A stretch of DNA of 64,000 nucleotides from Marivita sp051859345 (GCF_051859345.1 NZ_JBHYFV010000016.1:19337-83336); one strand, 5' to 3'. Counted from the first letter of the stretch, positions 34,473-43,621 are shown. Translations and numbers: made by a program. The notes: generated from the sequence alone by a model not told the origin.

Positions 34473-35375
34473 TCATCGGAACACGCGACGCAGCTTGGCG
34501 AAGAGGGTTGGCTTGGACGGAACGGGCCTTGCTTCAGGCTTTGGTTCAGGCATTGGCACCACCTGCGCACCTTTGCCGGGTCTCAAGGCGGGATCGTGTG
34601 GGGCCACTTCTGACAGCCTCCTGAAGGTCAGGGCGTGAAGGGTGGCCCGGTTGTTGCGTGCCGCGTGCCCCATGAGACTGCGCAGGTAGGCGCGGCAGTT
34701 GCGCAGCCGCGACCACCGGTATTCCGCGACAAGGTCGGTTTCCCTGTTCAATACCTTTTCCATGAACCGGGCGATCTGGCCTGTCTGGACAAGGAAATGT
34801 GTCGTCGGATGACTGCTGAGCGGCACCTGGACATGTTCGATCCGCAAAGACGCCAACGCGGCGGTGATGCACCCGATCTGGTAGACATCTTCGGGTTCAA
34901 GGGGGTCATAGATGAGCTGAACCTCACAGCGCCGGCATGACCCATCCTCGATACGATATGGCCAGCCGCTGATCGCCTGCGACTGGGTCCACCAGCGAAG
35001 ATCTGTGTCGTCGGTGATCGAAAACTGCGGGGAAAGGGCAATCACCCGGTCCGCGCCGAGCATGTCCGCAAAGGCAATCGCGGCGTATCCCCCCATGGAT
35101 GACCCGTAGGTGCCACGCTCGCGATACCCCCGGCCCAGTGCGGCCGCTTGGTGCAGGGCGGTCTTTGGCAGACCTTGAAACCAGTCGTTCCTGACGCTTT
35201 TGAAAGCCACCACGTCGTAGCCCCGGTCCAGAAGGTAGCGCACCGCAAACCCTTCGGCGTCGAGATCGTCGAACATGAAATGGGTGAAGGTGAAAAACAA
35301 GCCCAGACGGTTGCCTTCGCCTTTGTGAAACTCGATGCGGTGGTCCAAATCATCGAAGATGTGGTCGGTCGTCAC
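34473..35375 (-). CDS. alpha/beta-hydrolase-fold protein of unknown substrate
   Basis: 300-residue cytoplasmic protein; I do not recognise a named family. The serine-hydrolase elbow GSSMGGYAAIAFADMLGADR sits near residue 91; a later aspartate (LIYDPLEPED near 155) and a histidine in SSHPTTHFL near 187 would complete a catalytic triad. The C-terminal 60 residues are basic and proline-rich (PMPEPKPEARPVPSKP). The start is GTG at 35375, with a poor ribosome site. It is encoded opposite to both the peptide transporter and the P47-like cluster and marks the left side of the accessory region. Some glycan-related roseobacter hydrolases look similar, but this is only an impression. Confidence 0.6.
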   Translation of the reverse strand: MTTDHIFDDLDHRIEFHKGEGNRLGLFFTFTHFMFDDLDAEGFAVRYLLDRGYDVVAFKSVRNDWFQGLPKTALHQAAALGRGYRERGTYGSSMGGYAAIAFADMLGADRVIALSPQFSITDDTDLRWWTQSQAISGWPYRIEDGSCRRCEVQLIYDPLEPEDVYQIGCITAALASLRIEHVQVPLSSHPTTHFLVQTGQIARFMEKVLNRETDLVAEYRWSRLRNCRAYLRSLMGHAARNNRATLHALTFRRLSEVAPHDPALRPGKGAQVVPMPEPKPEARPVPSKPTLFAKLRRVFR

Positions 35376-35947
35376 AAAAGCACCCGTATCCCGGCCACAT
35401 GCGCCATTTTCAAGCGCGCTTCACCACACTCGCCGACGCGGTTCCCGACGTCTGCGGTAGATGGGTCATCTATGCGGTTTTCATCGCGGGATCAACGCGG
35501 GTGGCACTCAAACGTTCCGTGATGTCATGCTGTCTCTGGTGGCTTTGATCGCGATCCTGTCGCACAGGCGCACTTTTACATGCGTGGATGCTTGCGACGG
35601 GTTGCACGGGTTCCTGTTCCGATTGTGTCGCGGTCGTGCCGTTTCCAAATGATACGGTTCAACAATGACCCGCTTTATATCATGTGTCAAAATTTGCGGG
35701 CCGCATCGGCACTTGGACCGGCGACGGAAACCTGCCTGCCGCTGATCAAGGCTTGTTCGCGCGCGGGAGTGTTTCCAAGGCGATGGACGCGACACTGCAC
35801 AGAAAACAATCACCGGCCAAGGTTAATTGTCCGCGATAGCCAAGCCTGCATGGAAACCGGGATTTCCGACGATAGTCGCCAAAAAGCAGTATGAGAATTC
35901 GATGACCCACCTTACGCTAGGTTAACTTTATTTGCATTGGGGGATTC
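35376..35947. other. gene-free 572-bp stretch before the P47-like cluster
   Basis: Short open frames exist on both strands, but none has a ribosome site or recognisable protein. The last 130 bp become AT-rich (CTAGGTTAACTTTATTTGC, 35919-35937) and probably hold the promoter of the four-gene cluster. No transposon remnant, RNA gene or clear operator was seen. Confidence 0.5.
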
Positions 35948-37339
35948 ATGGATACGCATGGGTGGGACATCGTTGCTGCGTGCCGACAAGACGATTTGAA
36001 CAAACTTCTTTCAAAAAGAATGACGAAGGCTCCTCCGTCATTGTCCTATTCGGACAAGTCCGGAATCAAGATTGATGCTGTCTTTGATCCCTGGGAAATT
36101 ACGAGTTTCGGCACGGACGATACGCTCACTCTCAAACTGCCTTTCAAAAGCGGGACGCTGAAAAACGCGAGCAAATTCGCGGTAAAGCCAACGATTGATC
36201 TGGCCGGGGTCCAGATGGAGGTCTCGGTCAAGATCGCATTTATCGACAACACCGCCGGAACAGCCTGCGATCTGAAATTTCAGCTCAAGACTGTTGGGAA
36301 GTCCAAGCAGGACAAGACCAAGGGTGCAGTTTTCGTGATCAACGCCGATCTGGATGGCACGCTGAAAAAAGAAGATTCGTCGGGCAATTCCGCAACCGAT
36401 TTGCGAGAACACATTCCGCAGGTCCTGATCGCGAATGCCGACAAACTGAGCTATGCGCTGACGTCGCTCAATCTCGTGCCCACGGGTGAGCGATCATGGA
36501 TCAAACCGGTTCACAAACACTTCATGTTTGCACAGGGTGCGGTCGACAAGCAGGGCAAGCAACAACCCGGACATCTGGTGGTTGCGATGATGATACGCGA
36601 CCGTCCGGCAAGCAGCAGGTCGGACAATATCGACAACGCATTGACCGGCAATTCGTCCGGCCTGAATATGGCGTTTGCGCCGGACCTGTTTCTCGAGCAT
36701 TTCATCATGCCGTCTTTGCCGTCTTCATTCGTGAATAAGGCATTCCTTAAATTCAGGATGAAGGGGGACGAAATCCATCTGGTGATCGAACCGGCGAGCA
36801 CTGCTCCTCCCCCCCACATCACTATGCCAGCCGAATGCGCGACAGTGCATCACTGGGGAACCGGGTACGTCCCCTTTCTCTATCCTCTGACGATCAGCGT
36901 TGATGATGACCTGATGCACGTCAACGCCAGCGGGACGTTCGACATCACCGGGTTGGCGGACAGTTCCGTATCGTTCTGGTTCAAACAGGAGATGAAACCG
37001 GCCTTTGATGCAAAAACACAAACTTTGAAGTTCAATGCATATTGCAAGACCAAGTCGGATTACCACAAACACATCCCCGCCTGGATCTACATCGTGGCCG
37101 GCGTTGCAGCGCTGGGTGTGCCCCTGATTGTTGCGGCGGTTGTCACTGCGATTGTCGATGTGGTTGTGGCGGCGGTGACAACCGCCGTGGCCAAGCAAGC
37201 CGCCGGGGCAGGCGGGCAGCAAACCAAACTGGGCAATCTTGCCGCTGCGGTTGTGAACTGGCCGGGCAGTGCATCGGTCGATATTTCCCATGCCGACCTC
37301 GAGACAGCCTTTGTCGTCCGGGGTGAAATAAATTCGTAA
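35948..37339 (+). CDS. P47/OrfX-like (TULIP-fold) protein A
   Basis: 463 residues. The opening MDTHGWDIVAACRQDDLNK resembles the start of clostridial P47 proteins (a GWDIV core followed by an Asn/Lys helix). It is followed by the strand motif shared with its three neighbours, FDPWEITSFGTDDTLTLKLP with the KSGT turn. A WIKP motif near residue 182 corresponds to WIAP, WVKP and FTKP in the neighbours. No signal peptide. A long hydrophobic stretch (about residues 376-415, WIYIVAGVAALGVPLIVAAV onward) precedes a C-terminal motif, NWPGSASVDISHADLETAFV. GGGGGA lies before the ATG. First gene of the cluster. Function not known; homologs in toxin clusters bind lipids or assist the toxin. The family call rests on motif reading only. 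Confidence 0.65.
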   Translation: MDTHGWDIVAACRQDDLNKLLSKRMTKAPPSLSYSDKSGIKIDAVFDPWEITSFGTDDTLTLKLPFKSGTLKNASKFAVKPTIDLAGVQMEVSVKIAFIDNTAGTACDLKFQLKTVGKSKQDKTKGAVFVINADLDGTLKKEDSSGNSATDLREHIPQVLIANADKLSYALTSLNLVPTGERSWIKPVHKHFMFAQGAVDKQGKQQPGHLVVAMMIRDRPASSRSDNIDNALTGNSSGLNMAFAPDLFLEHFIMPSLPSSFVNKAFLKFRMKGDEIHLVIEPASTAPPPHITMPAECATVHHWGTGYVPFLYPLTISVDDDLMHVNASGTFDITGLADSSVSFWFKQEMKPAFDAKTQTLKFNAYCKTKSDYHKHIPAWIYIVAGVAALGVPLIVAAVVTAIVDVVVAAVTTAVAKQAAGAGGQQTKLGNLAAAVVNWPGSASVDISHADLETAFVVRGEINS

Positions 37340-37366
37340 TTTCATAATTTTAGAAGGTTCTTCCTT

Positions 37367-39907
37367 ATGAACTATTCCAAGACAGTCGAACTTTTGACGA
37401 CAACAACCGCTGGTGAAGTCAATCTGTTCCAATGGGACATCGTCAACGCAACCACGTTCAAGGGGGTCAATCGATCCGTCGCGATCCAGGACAAGACCCC
37501 CAAGACGTTCGACAACAAGTCCCCGGTGCCGCCAGCCGGTGTTGCAACAATCGACGGTGCCTGGGACACATGGCAATTGACGACCGGCGGCATGGGCAAC
37601 GAGGTGATGATGGAGTTGCCCGTGAAATCGGGGTCCACTACCTACACGATGTTGAGCCCGAGCTATGCCAAGCTCAGCCCGCCAAAGACCAACGCCACGA
37701 CGCAGGGCAATGTCTCGCTAGGAGCAGACCAGCTGACACTCGAGGCGCAGGATTTGAAGAACCTCAATGCGCATGCCTTTAGTGAACAAACCGTCAAGGC
37801 AGGAAAAATCTATTTTGAGGTCACGCTTGAAACCAATGGCTTTGGCGCGCTGATCGGACTGGCCCGCCTTGATGCTCCGGATTCGAACTTCTGGACCGAC
37901 GCGCATTCGATTTCGTACCGGTCAAACGGGGCCATCTTTTATGGCGGGCAGCCGAAAGGCGTTGTGGATGCCCAGGGTAACACGGAAAACGGTGCCCGCT
38001 GGACCAATCCGAACAGCACAGTCGGCATGGCTGTGGATTTCGACAATGGTCAGGTCTGGCTGCGCGCTCCGGACGGGACATGGCAAGGGGCAAATGCCGA
38101 TCCGGAGAACAACACTGGCGCACTGACATCCTTCGACGTGTCGCAGGATCTCTACCCGTTGGTTGGCGTCTATTCGCAGGCGAAAGCCAAGATCAACCTT
38201 GGGCAAGAACCTTTTGTTCACCCGCTTCCGACCGGTTTCGAAAAAGGCATCAAGATCAGCGACACGGTTGATCGCACGCAGGATCTGGCGGGGGTCAAGA
38301 TCACCGCGCGCGTGACGTTGCAGAAAAAAGACAACGGGACCAAGACCAAGGCGCTCATGGTCAACGACCAGCCGGGGGCGACGACCGAAGCTGTCACGAT
38401 CACCTCGATCACGCGCAATGGGCTGGCTGTGGTCCCGCCGATCCGGTCGGCATTCGATGCATGGCTCAACGAGCCGGCCAACCTGTCGAAATTCGACAAC
38501 ATTTTCCATGCTATTGATTATGCCAAGCTGGCTTCGCAAAACGGCGATATCAAGGACACGATGAAGTGGATCGCGCCGGTTTATTCGGATTACGCGGTTG
38601 CCGATATTCCGGCGGCGTCGCCGGGCGGCGCGGACGCGATCTTTGCGGTGCTGAACCAGACGGCCAAGTCCACGGTCGACAAAAGCACCCTTGCAGCAGA
38701 GGTGTCGCCGGACCTGATGGCCAATCTTCAGCCGACGGAAAATGCCGTTGTTGCCATTTCTGCTGAACGCCTGACCGAAGAGATCCTGCTGGCCGGAGCC
38801 TATGGCGCGGCGGCGGATGGTGAAAGACCGGATTTCCAGATCGACGGCGCCAAACGGGTGGTGACCAACGGTGCCGAATTCAAACTGCGCCCGACCAAGC
38901 TCGCCCAGGCGGGGGATTTGGTGCAACCGATTGTGCCGCCGGGTGGATTCACGATGCGGATTGTCGGCAGGCAAATCGCAATCGAGTACACAGGTCTACA
39001 TTTCGACTTCGCAAATCAGGTGCTCAAACAAAACGAAAAGGTCACGTTTGGGTATCAGCAAACCATGTTTCTCACACTTGAGGAGCGTGCTGACGGATCG
39101 CACATCCTGGTTCCGACCTTCAATGATCCGCTTGGAAAACAACCAAAGTCCAAGGGCGAAATTGTCGATTGGACAAACGTTATCGACAAATGGACCGTCA
39201 GCATGAAGCTTGACCCACCAACACAAGACAAGACCATGCTCTGGATTGGTTTGGCGTGTGGTGTCGTCGGTTTGGTGTTGGGTGGATTGACCATCTACGG
39301 GGTCACGCGATGCGTCGCCGCAGCAGGTTCCGACGCAGAAGCTGCGGGCGATGTCGCCCTTCAGGACATGCAAAACAATAATGGTGAGGCCGACTTTGGG
39401 ATGCCGGCTGTTCAAGAAGCGTCTCAGTATGACCGGTTTCCCCCGCCACAAAACATTTACGACAATGTGCAAGCTGATGTTGCCAACAATATTTATGATG
39501 ATGTGAACGCCCCGCTGTCACTTTTCGCTCTCGGAGATGCAGATGCAGACGCAGACGTGAAAGCAGAACTGGCCGCGAAACCAACGAAAGCGCTGGCGTC
39601 AGGGTCGCTCTTGTACACGGCGCATTGGGGCGTCGCGTTGCACGGGTTACGGGCAATGGCAGGTCTCGATCATGTCAAACAGCTCAACCTTTCGGCCGAA
39701 GATATCAAGAAATTCGCAGGTGGTGATGTGGATGTTCTTGGCCTTGAAGCCACGGTCCAGAATTTCCTGAAGACCGCGTTATCTCCCTTCGATTGGCCCG
39801 AAACCACCGGGTTCGATCTCAAGACCGCCAACCTGCAGGGCGCGCTTTTGCTTCAGGGTGAACTGAAGTCATCAACTGTCAAATCATCGTCGAAAGGAAA
39901 TTTGTAA
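37367..39907 (+). CDS. P47/OrfX-like protein B with inserted SPRY domain
   Basis: 846 residues, the largest of the four. Residues 1-92 carry the shared N-terminal motifs (FQWDIVNATT; GAWDTWQLTTGG; LPVKSGS). Then a SPRY/B30.2-type domain occupies about 95-293: GKIYFEVTLETNGFGALIGL, VGMAVDFDNGQVWLRAPDG and LYPLVGVYSQ...INLGQEPF. The TULIP-like frame resumes at about 305 (DLAGVKITARVTL, matching DLAGVQMEVSVKI in protein A). Later blocks: WIAPVYSDYA, FTMRIVGRQIAIEYTGLHF, a transmembrane-like segment at about 623-650 (WIGLACGVVGLVLGGLTIYG), an acidic and proline-containing linker with paired NIYDNV/NIYDDV, and the C-terminal FDWPETTGFDLKTANLQGAL. Starts 27 bp after gene A; GAAGG before the ATG. 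Confidence 0.68.
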   Translation: MNYSKTVELLTTTTAGEVNLFQWDIVNATTFKGVNRSVAIQDKTPKTFDNKSPVPPAGVATIDGAWDTWQLTTGGMGNEVMMELPVKSGSTTYTMLSPSYAKLSPPKTNATTQGNVSLGADQLTLEAQDLKNLNAHAFSEQTVKAGKIYFEVTLETNGFGALIGLARLDAPDSNFWTDAHSISYRSNGAIFYGGQPKGVVDAQGNTENGARWTNPNSTVGMAVDFDNGQVWLRAPDGTWQGANADPENNTGALTSFDVSQDLYPLVGVYSQAKAKINLGQEPFVHPLPTGFEKGIKISDTVDRTQDLAGVKITARVTLQKKDNGTKTKALMVNDQPGATTEAVTITSITRNGLAVVPPIRSAFDAWLNEPANLSKFDNIFHAIDYAKLASQNGDIKDTMKWIAPVYSDYAVADIPAASPGGADAIFAVLNQTAKSTVDKSTLAAEVSPDLMANLQPTENAVVAISAERLTEEILLAGAYGAAADGERPDFQIDGAKRVVTNGAEFKLRPTKLAQAGDLVQPIVPPGGFTMRIVGRQIAIEYTGLHFDFANQVLKQNEKVTFGYQQTMFLTLEERADGSHILVPTFNDPLGKQPKSKGEIVDWTNVIDKWTVSMKLDPPTQDKTMLWIGLACGVVGLVLGGLTIYGVTRCVAAAGSDAEAAGDVALQDMQNNNGEADFGMPAVQEASQYDRFPPPQNIYDNVQADVANNIYDDVNAPLSLFALGDADADADVKAELAAKPTKALASGSLLYTAHWGVALHGLRAMAGLDHVKQLNLSAEDIKKFAGGDVDVLGLEATVQNFLKTALSPFDWPETTGFDLKTANLQGALLLQGELKSSTVKSSSKGNL

Positions 39908-41688
39908 TGAGTTTCTTGCCTGAAGGATGTGCCTTCCCCGATCCGGATATCGAACTCCAAGCGGCCGATGGTCCCCATCAGGTCGGGCTTGAGGGCTGGG
40001 ATACCGCCAGTATCCTGACCATGGACGGGATGAACAAAGTCATCAAAGGGCAGAACATAAAGCTGCCTGATCTGGATCAGCAATCCAAATGGAATGGTGA
40101 TATCCAAGGCGTCTGGGACAGTTGGGATCTTATACCGGACAAGCACTTTGTCGGTGGTGCCGTGCGTTTGTGTTGTACGCTGAAATCCGGTCATGCAACG
40201 GATGCCAGGGGCGGCCAGTACCCTGATCCGAAGGCCCATAACCCCCCGATTGCAGGCACAAAAGTCTACATCACCGTAACGATCAAGTCGGTCAAAGCGC
40301 CGGCGCTCAAGTTGAAAGACAAGACCGCCGATCCATCCCAACCCGGCGTACCGCATGCGCTTTTCATGCAGGATCAGCCGCAGAACCACATTGACGCCGT
40401 CACGGTGGACACGATTGAACCGGCATCCTTGGTCGGACCGTTCAAACCCTTGTTCGAATTGTGGTTCAACGAAAAAAAGAACCTTCAGGCGTTTAACCCC
40501 GTGTTTCACTCTGCGCTCTTGAACGTCAAAGCTGCGCATGGGGACTATCAATGGGTCAAGCCAACCTTGTTGTCTTATGCGTCGCTCACCAATTCCGGGG
40601 GGGACGGGTACTTTGCCGCTTTGTGCAAGACCGACAAACAGAACCCGTCATGGGCGAAACTGGCCAACCAGATCGACGGCGCCATTGCGGATGATTGGCC
40701 AGCTGGGGTAAATTCGATCTTCGCGATAAGTGGACCGCGCTTTGCAGAGAAATTTCTCAAGCACGGCGCCGCAAAGATTTTCAAAGGGGCCAAACCCGAA
40801 GATTTCGACATTGTCGGTGACGAGTTGATCGTCACCAACAACAAGCTGTTGGTCTGGGGCGATTTCACGTTGGAGGACGGAACGAAGGTCAGCCCGACTG
40901 TTCCCAAGAAGGGCCTGACCATGCGTGTTGTCGAGGACAAGTTGCAGGCGGAATTCACCGGCTTGACATGGGATCATCCCCTATTGGTCGGCAATGATGT
41001 CTTCACACTCAATTTCACGCAAAACGTGTATCTCAAGCTGGGAAAGAATACCAAGGGTCAGCCGGTCCTGATGACGACCAATGACTACAAGGCGCAGAAA
41101 AAGAAAAAGGAAGTCCCGGATATCGAGCGGCCCCATATTTCGGCCAAGCCTGACCGGACGGCGGTTGAATTTGACCGCTGGACGCAAATTGTCGGCATGG
41201 TGCTGTCCGTTGTGTCCCTGGGAGCATTTGCTGCTGGCAAGTGGATTGTAAACGCGGCGGAGGCGACTGAAGCCGCGAACAATGTAACCGCATGGATAAA
41301 TGGCACCGATGACGTTCTCAATATTGCGGCGGACGGTGAGGAAGCAATGAACTCGGTGTCTCAGACCGTGTCGGACTCCGGCAACCTCGCTGCGGCTGCT
41401 GCCTTTACCGGCTCAGGCCAAACAGTTCTTGATGTCAAATACGGCGTTTACCTTATGCGCTTTGCATCCGAGGCAGGGATATTGTCCGCAATTTCGATGA
41501 TCGCTTACGCTGACAACATGATCAAGTTGACCAATGATCAGGAATTTGATCCAGACGCTTTGCCAGACCTTAACAATTTTCTTGAGAACGTTCTGGGGGC
41601 TGAACAATGGCCGGGTGTCAAAGGCACCGAGCTCAAACATGTCCGGCTGGCCCAGTCATTGTTGCTCTATTTCAACCGCACGATGTGA
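39907..41688 (+). CDS. P47/OrfX-like (TULIP-fold) protein C
   Basis: 593 residues, start overlapping the previous stop by one base (TAATG). Shared motifs in order: EGWDTASILTMDGMNKVIK, GVWDSWDLIPDKHFVGG, the KSG turn, LFELWFNEKKNLQAFNPVFH, YQWVKPTLLSYASL, KKGLTMRVVEDKLQAEFTGL, a hydrophobic segment at about 424-449 (WTQIVGMVLSVVSLGAFAAG), and the C-terminal EQWPGVKGTELKHVRLAQSL. Rich in lysine and aspartate and with more A/T in its codons than flanking housekeeping genes (by eye). No signal peptide and no catalytic motif was recognised. Confidence 0.65.
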   Translation: MSFLPEGCAFPDPDIELQAADGPHQVGLEGWDTASILTMDGMNKVIKGQNIKLPDLDQQSKWNGDIQGVWDSWDLIPDKHFVGGAVRLCCTLKSGHATDARGGQYPDPKAHNPPIAGTKVYITVTIKSVKAPALKLKDKTADPSQPGVPHALFMQDQPQNHIDAVTVDTIEPASLVGPFKPLFELWFNEKKNLQAFNPVFHSALLNVKAAHGDYQWVKPTLLSYASLTNSGGDGYFAALCKTDKQNPSWAKLANQIDGAIADDWPAGVNSIFAISGPRFAEKFLKHGAAKIFKGAKPEDFDIVGDELIVTNNKLLVWGDFTLEDGTKVSPTVPKKGLTMRVVEDKLQAEFTGLTWDHPLLVGNDVFTLNFTQNVYLKLGKNTKGQPVLMTTNDYKAQKKKKEVPDIERPHISAKPDRTAVEFDRWTQIVGMVLSVVSLGAFAAGKWIVNAAEATEAANNVTAWINGTDDVLNIAADGEEAMNSVSQTVSDSGNLAAAAAFTGSGQTVLDVKYGVYLMRFASEAGILSAISMIAYADNMIKLTNDQEFDPDALPDLNNFLENVLGAEQWPGVKGTELKHVRLAQSLLLYFNRTM

Positions 41689-41696
41689 GGGACGAG

Positions 41697-43166
41697 ATGC
41701 AAACCTATATTGAAAATCCCTTGCTGGCCGAATTCGCAAATCTGCCGACCGAAGAAGCGTCCACCTTGGATTGGGACACCGTTTTTGCGCTGAATTACGA
41801 TGAACTGAATGCGGCGATCAAGAAAAGCGGAAACACACCCAAACAGTTGAACTGTCCTCCTTCGGGCATGTTCAAATTCGCGGTGACGGCAACCTTTGGG
41901 GATTGGAAGGTCATTCCCGGCGGGGATGGAGACGCCGTGCATTTCCTTTTGCCGATGACTGGCATGACGGCGCATTACGTTTTCAAAGGCCAGCCCGGAA
42001 CGGTCACCTGTGATGAAATGACGATGACCGTGGCCGTCAAGCTTGCGCTGCTGCCGCACACTGGTCCCGCCAAGGACGCTGACGGGAATTCGTTGCCGCC
42101 CCCCGCAAAAGGGACCAAAAGGCATGCGCTCAAGCTGCGCACCGCTGGCACGACGCCGCAGGATCCGATCGCCAGCATCGTCAATGTCGATTACGTCAAA
42201 CCCCTGTCAGAGCCAGACGCATCGACCCCGATCCGGACCTGTCTGGACACTTGGGCCTTGACGCAGATTCAGGTGTTCGAACATATCTTCGCGTTTGTTG
42301 ATCTGAACACGCAGATTGATCACGGCGACTTTGCCTTCACCAAGCCGCACACGACAAGTTACGCGGTGTGCGACACGATTGACAAAAGTTCCGGCTTTCT
42401 CGCGGTCCTGTCGATGACGTCGCCGGACAAGGCACCCGACATCCAACAGGCCTCCAGCTATGCCATTCCCGACGGCGCTGGGGCGGCATTTCTGATCCGG
42501 CGCAAACGGTTTTTACTGGATATGGTTCAGCCGGGGCTGTTGCATATGTGGCCTAATTTGAAGGCCAGTATGCTTGAGATGTCCAAAGATGCCCGAAGCC
42601 TGCGCATGAAAGACGATATGTCGATCATGCTGCCACATGTGAGCCACAACGGGTCAGACTATACACCCGAACTTCTGAGCTTCGATTGTCAGGTGAAGGG
42701 CAACGAACTGGTCGTGACCACCAGCACACAGGTCGAGGTGTCTTCAGGTATCTACGGCACCTGCTATTCCCAGACCTATTACGAACTTGAGATCGGCAGG
42801 AACAGGAAGGGCAAGCAGATCATCAATTACAAACAAAGCCGCAAACCCAGCATTCAGAAAGGCCATTGGTCCAAGCCGGGTGTAGAAATCCTGAAAACGA
42901 TTTTGACAATTGTTGGCGCTGTTGTCGGCCTCGTCGCAATCGTCTTGACGGATGGTGCGGCGGCGATTGCAATTGCGGCCATGATGTTCGCCATGATCGG
43001 CCACTTCGCGATCACCAGCCTTCAGGACCAGGCGCTTGATGCGGCACCGGGGCTGGGCGATTTGGTCAACCATTTCACCGGCGCGATCACATGGACATCT
43101 CGACACATGCACCTGACCTCGAGTGGCCTGCACGGCTCGCTGCAACTGGGTGGCGACTTCGCCTGA
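41697..43166 (+). CDS. P47/OrfX-like (TULIP-fold) protein D
   Basis: 489 residues from the ATG at 41697, which follows GGGACGAG; a longer upstream frame runs into gene C and is rejected. It has the clearest OrfX2/P47-style opening: LDWDTVFALNYDELNAAIKK, then FGDWKVIPGGDGDAVHFLLP. Also IQVFEHIFAFVDLNTQ, FAFTKPHTTSYAVCDT, and a long hydrophobic segment at about 395-441 (ILKTILTIVGAVVGLVAIVL and beyond), closing with ITWTSRHMHLTSSGLHGSLQ. Last gene of the cluster; no toxin-like gene follows. 233 bp of non-coding DNA separate it from the tRNA gene. Confidence 0.68.
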   Translation: MQTYIENPLLAEFANLPTEEASTLDWDTVFALNYDELNAAIKKSGNTPKQLNCPPSGMFKFAVTATFGDWKVIPGGDGDAVHFLLPMTGMTAHYVFKGQPGTVTCDEMTMTVAVKLALLPHTGPAKDADGNSLPPPAKGTKRHALKLRTAGTTPQDPIASIVNVDYVKPLSEPDASTPIRTCLDTWALTQIQVFEHIFAFVDLNTQIDHGDFAFTKPHTTSYAVCDTIDKSSGFLAVLSMTSPDKAPDIQQASSYAIPDGAGAAFLIRRKRFLLDMVQPGLLHMWPNLKASMLEMSKDARSLRMKDDMSIMLPHVSHNGSDYTPELLSFDCQVKGNELVVTTSTQVEVSSGIYGTCYSQTYYELEIGRNRKGKQIINYKQSRKPSIQKGHWSKPGVEILKTILTIVGAVVGLVAIVLTDGAAAIAIAAMMFAMIGHFAITSLQDQALDAAPGLGDLVNHFTGAITWTSRHMHLTSSGLHGSLQLGGDFA

Positions 43167-43399
43167 ATCGGGGACCGTCGTCGGCTTCTTTTCTGGTCCG
43201 TATTTCTGTAATCTTCAAAGATTTGATGAGACGCGACGACGCGATCCGGGGGAAGGTACAGGGGTGCTTCAGATCTTTCGGGCTGCAAACGCCGATGTGA
43301 AAATACCCATCTTTGACCAAAGCAATTGGGTGCGAAATGGTCTGCGGCTCCTGGCAGTGGCTAAAAGCTGGAGTGATACCAATGAGTTAGCTGAAGAAA

Positions 43400-43475
43400 T
43401 GGTGCCCCCACACGGACTCGAACCGCGGACCTACTGATTACAAATCAGTTGCTCTACCAGCTGAGCTATAGGGGC
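43400..43475 (-). tRNA. tRNA-Thr (anticodon TGT)
   Basis: 76-nt cloverleaf on the minus strand. Acceptor GCCCCTA pairs with TGGGGGC, the D arm contains AGCTCAGCTGGTAGAGCA, the anticodon stem ACTGA/TCAGT encloses TTTGTAA (anticodon TGT), the T loop is GTTCGAGTC, and CCA is encoded. The 3' end faces the P47-like cluster, a usual side for island insertion, but no repeated tRNA tail was found. Confidence 0.97.
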
Positions 43476-43621
43476 TCCGGTGGCGTGATTACTGAGTGTC
43501 GCGCGGCTGTGCAAGAGGCAATCTGGCGAAAAATTGCGATTTGCGCGGTGACGTCAAACGCGGTTTTCATCCACGCCTTGGCCCCTATAATGCAGTCAGG
43601 CAGCGAGAAAAAAGAAAACCG

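Noticed and set aside
35580..35894. 104-codon plus-strand frame and a 101-codon minus-strand frame in the gap before the P47-like cluster
   Set aside because: No ribosome site, no family resemblance, and irregular composition. Treated as non-coding.
35948..43166. Phage structural or contractile-injection origin for the P47-like genes
   Set aside because: No sheath, tube, baseplate, spike or AAA genes nearby, and the four proteins are mutual paralogs with TULIP-like motifs rather than diverse tail parts.
43400..43475. tRNA-Thr 3' end duplicated as att site near 34.5-36 kb
   Set aside because: I looked for the TGGTGCCCCCACACGGACT tail on the left side of the P47-like cluster and found no copy, so an attachment-site pair is not claimed.
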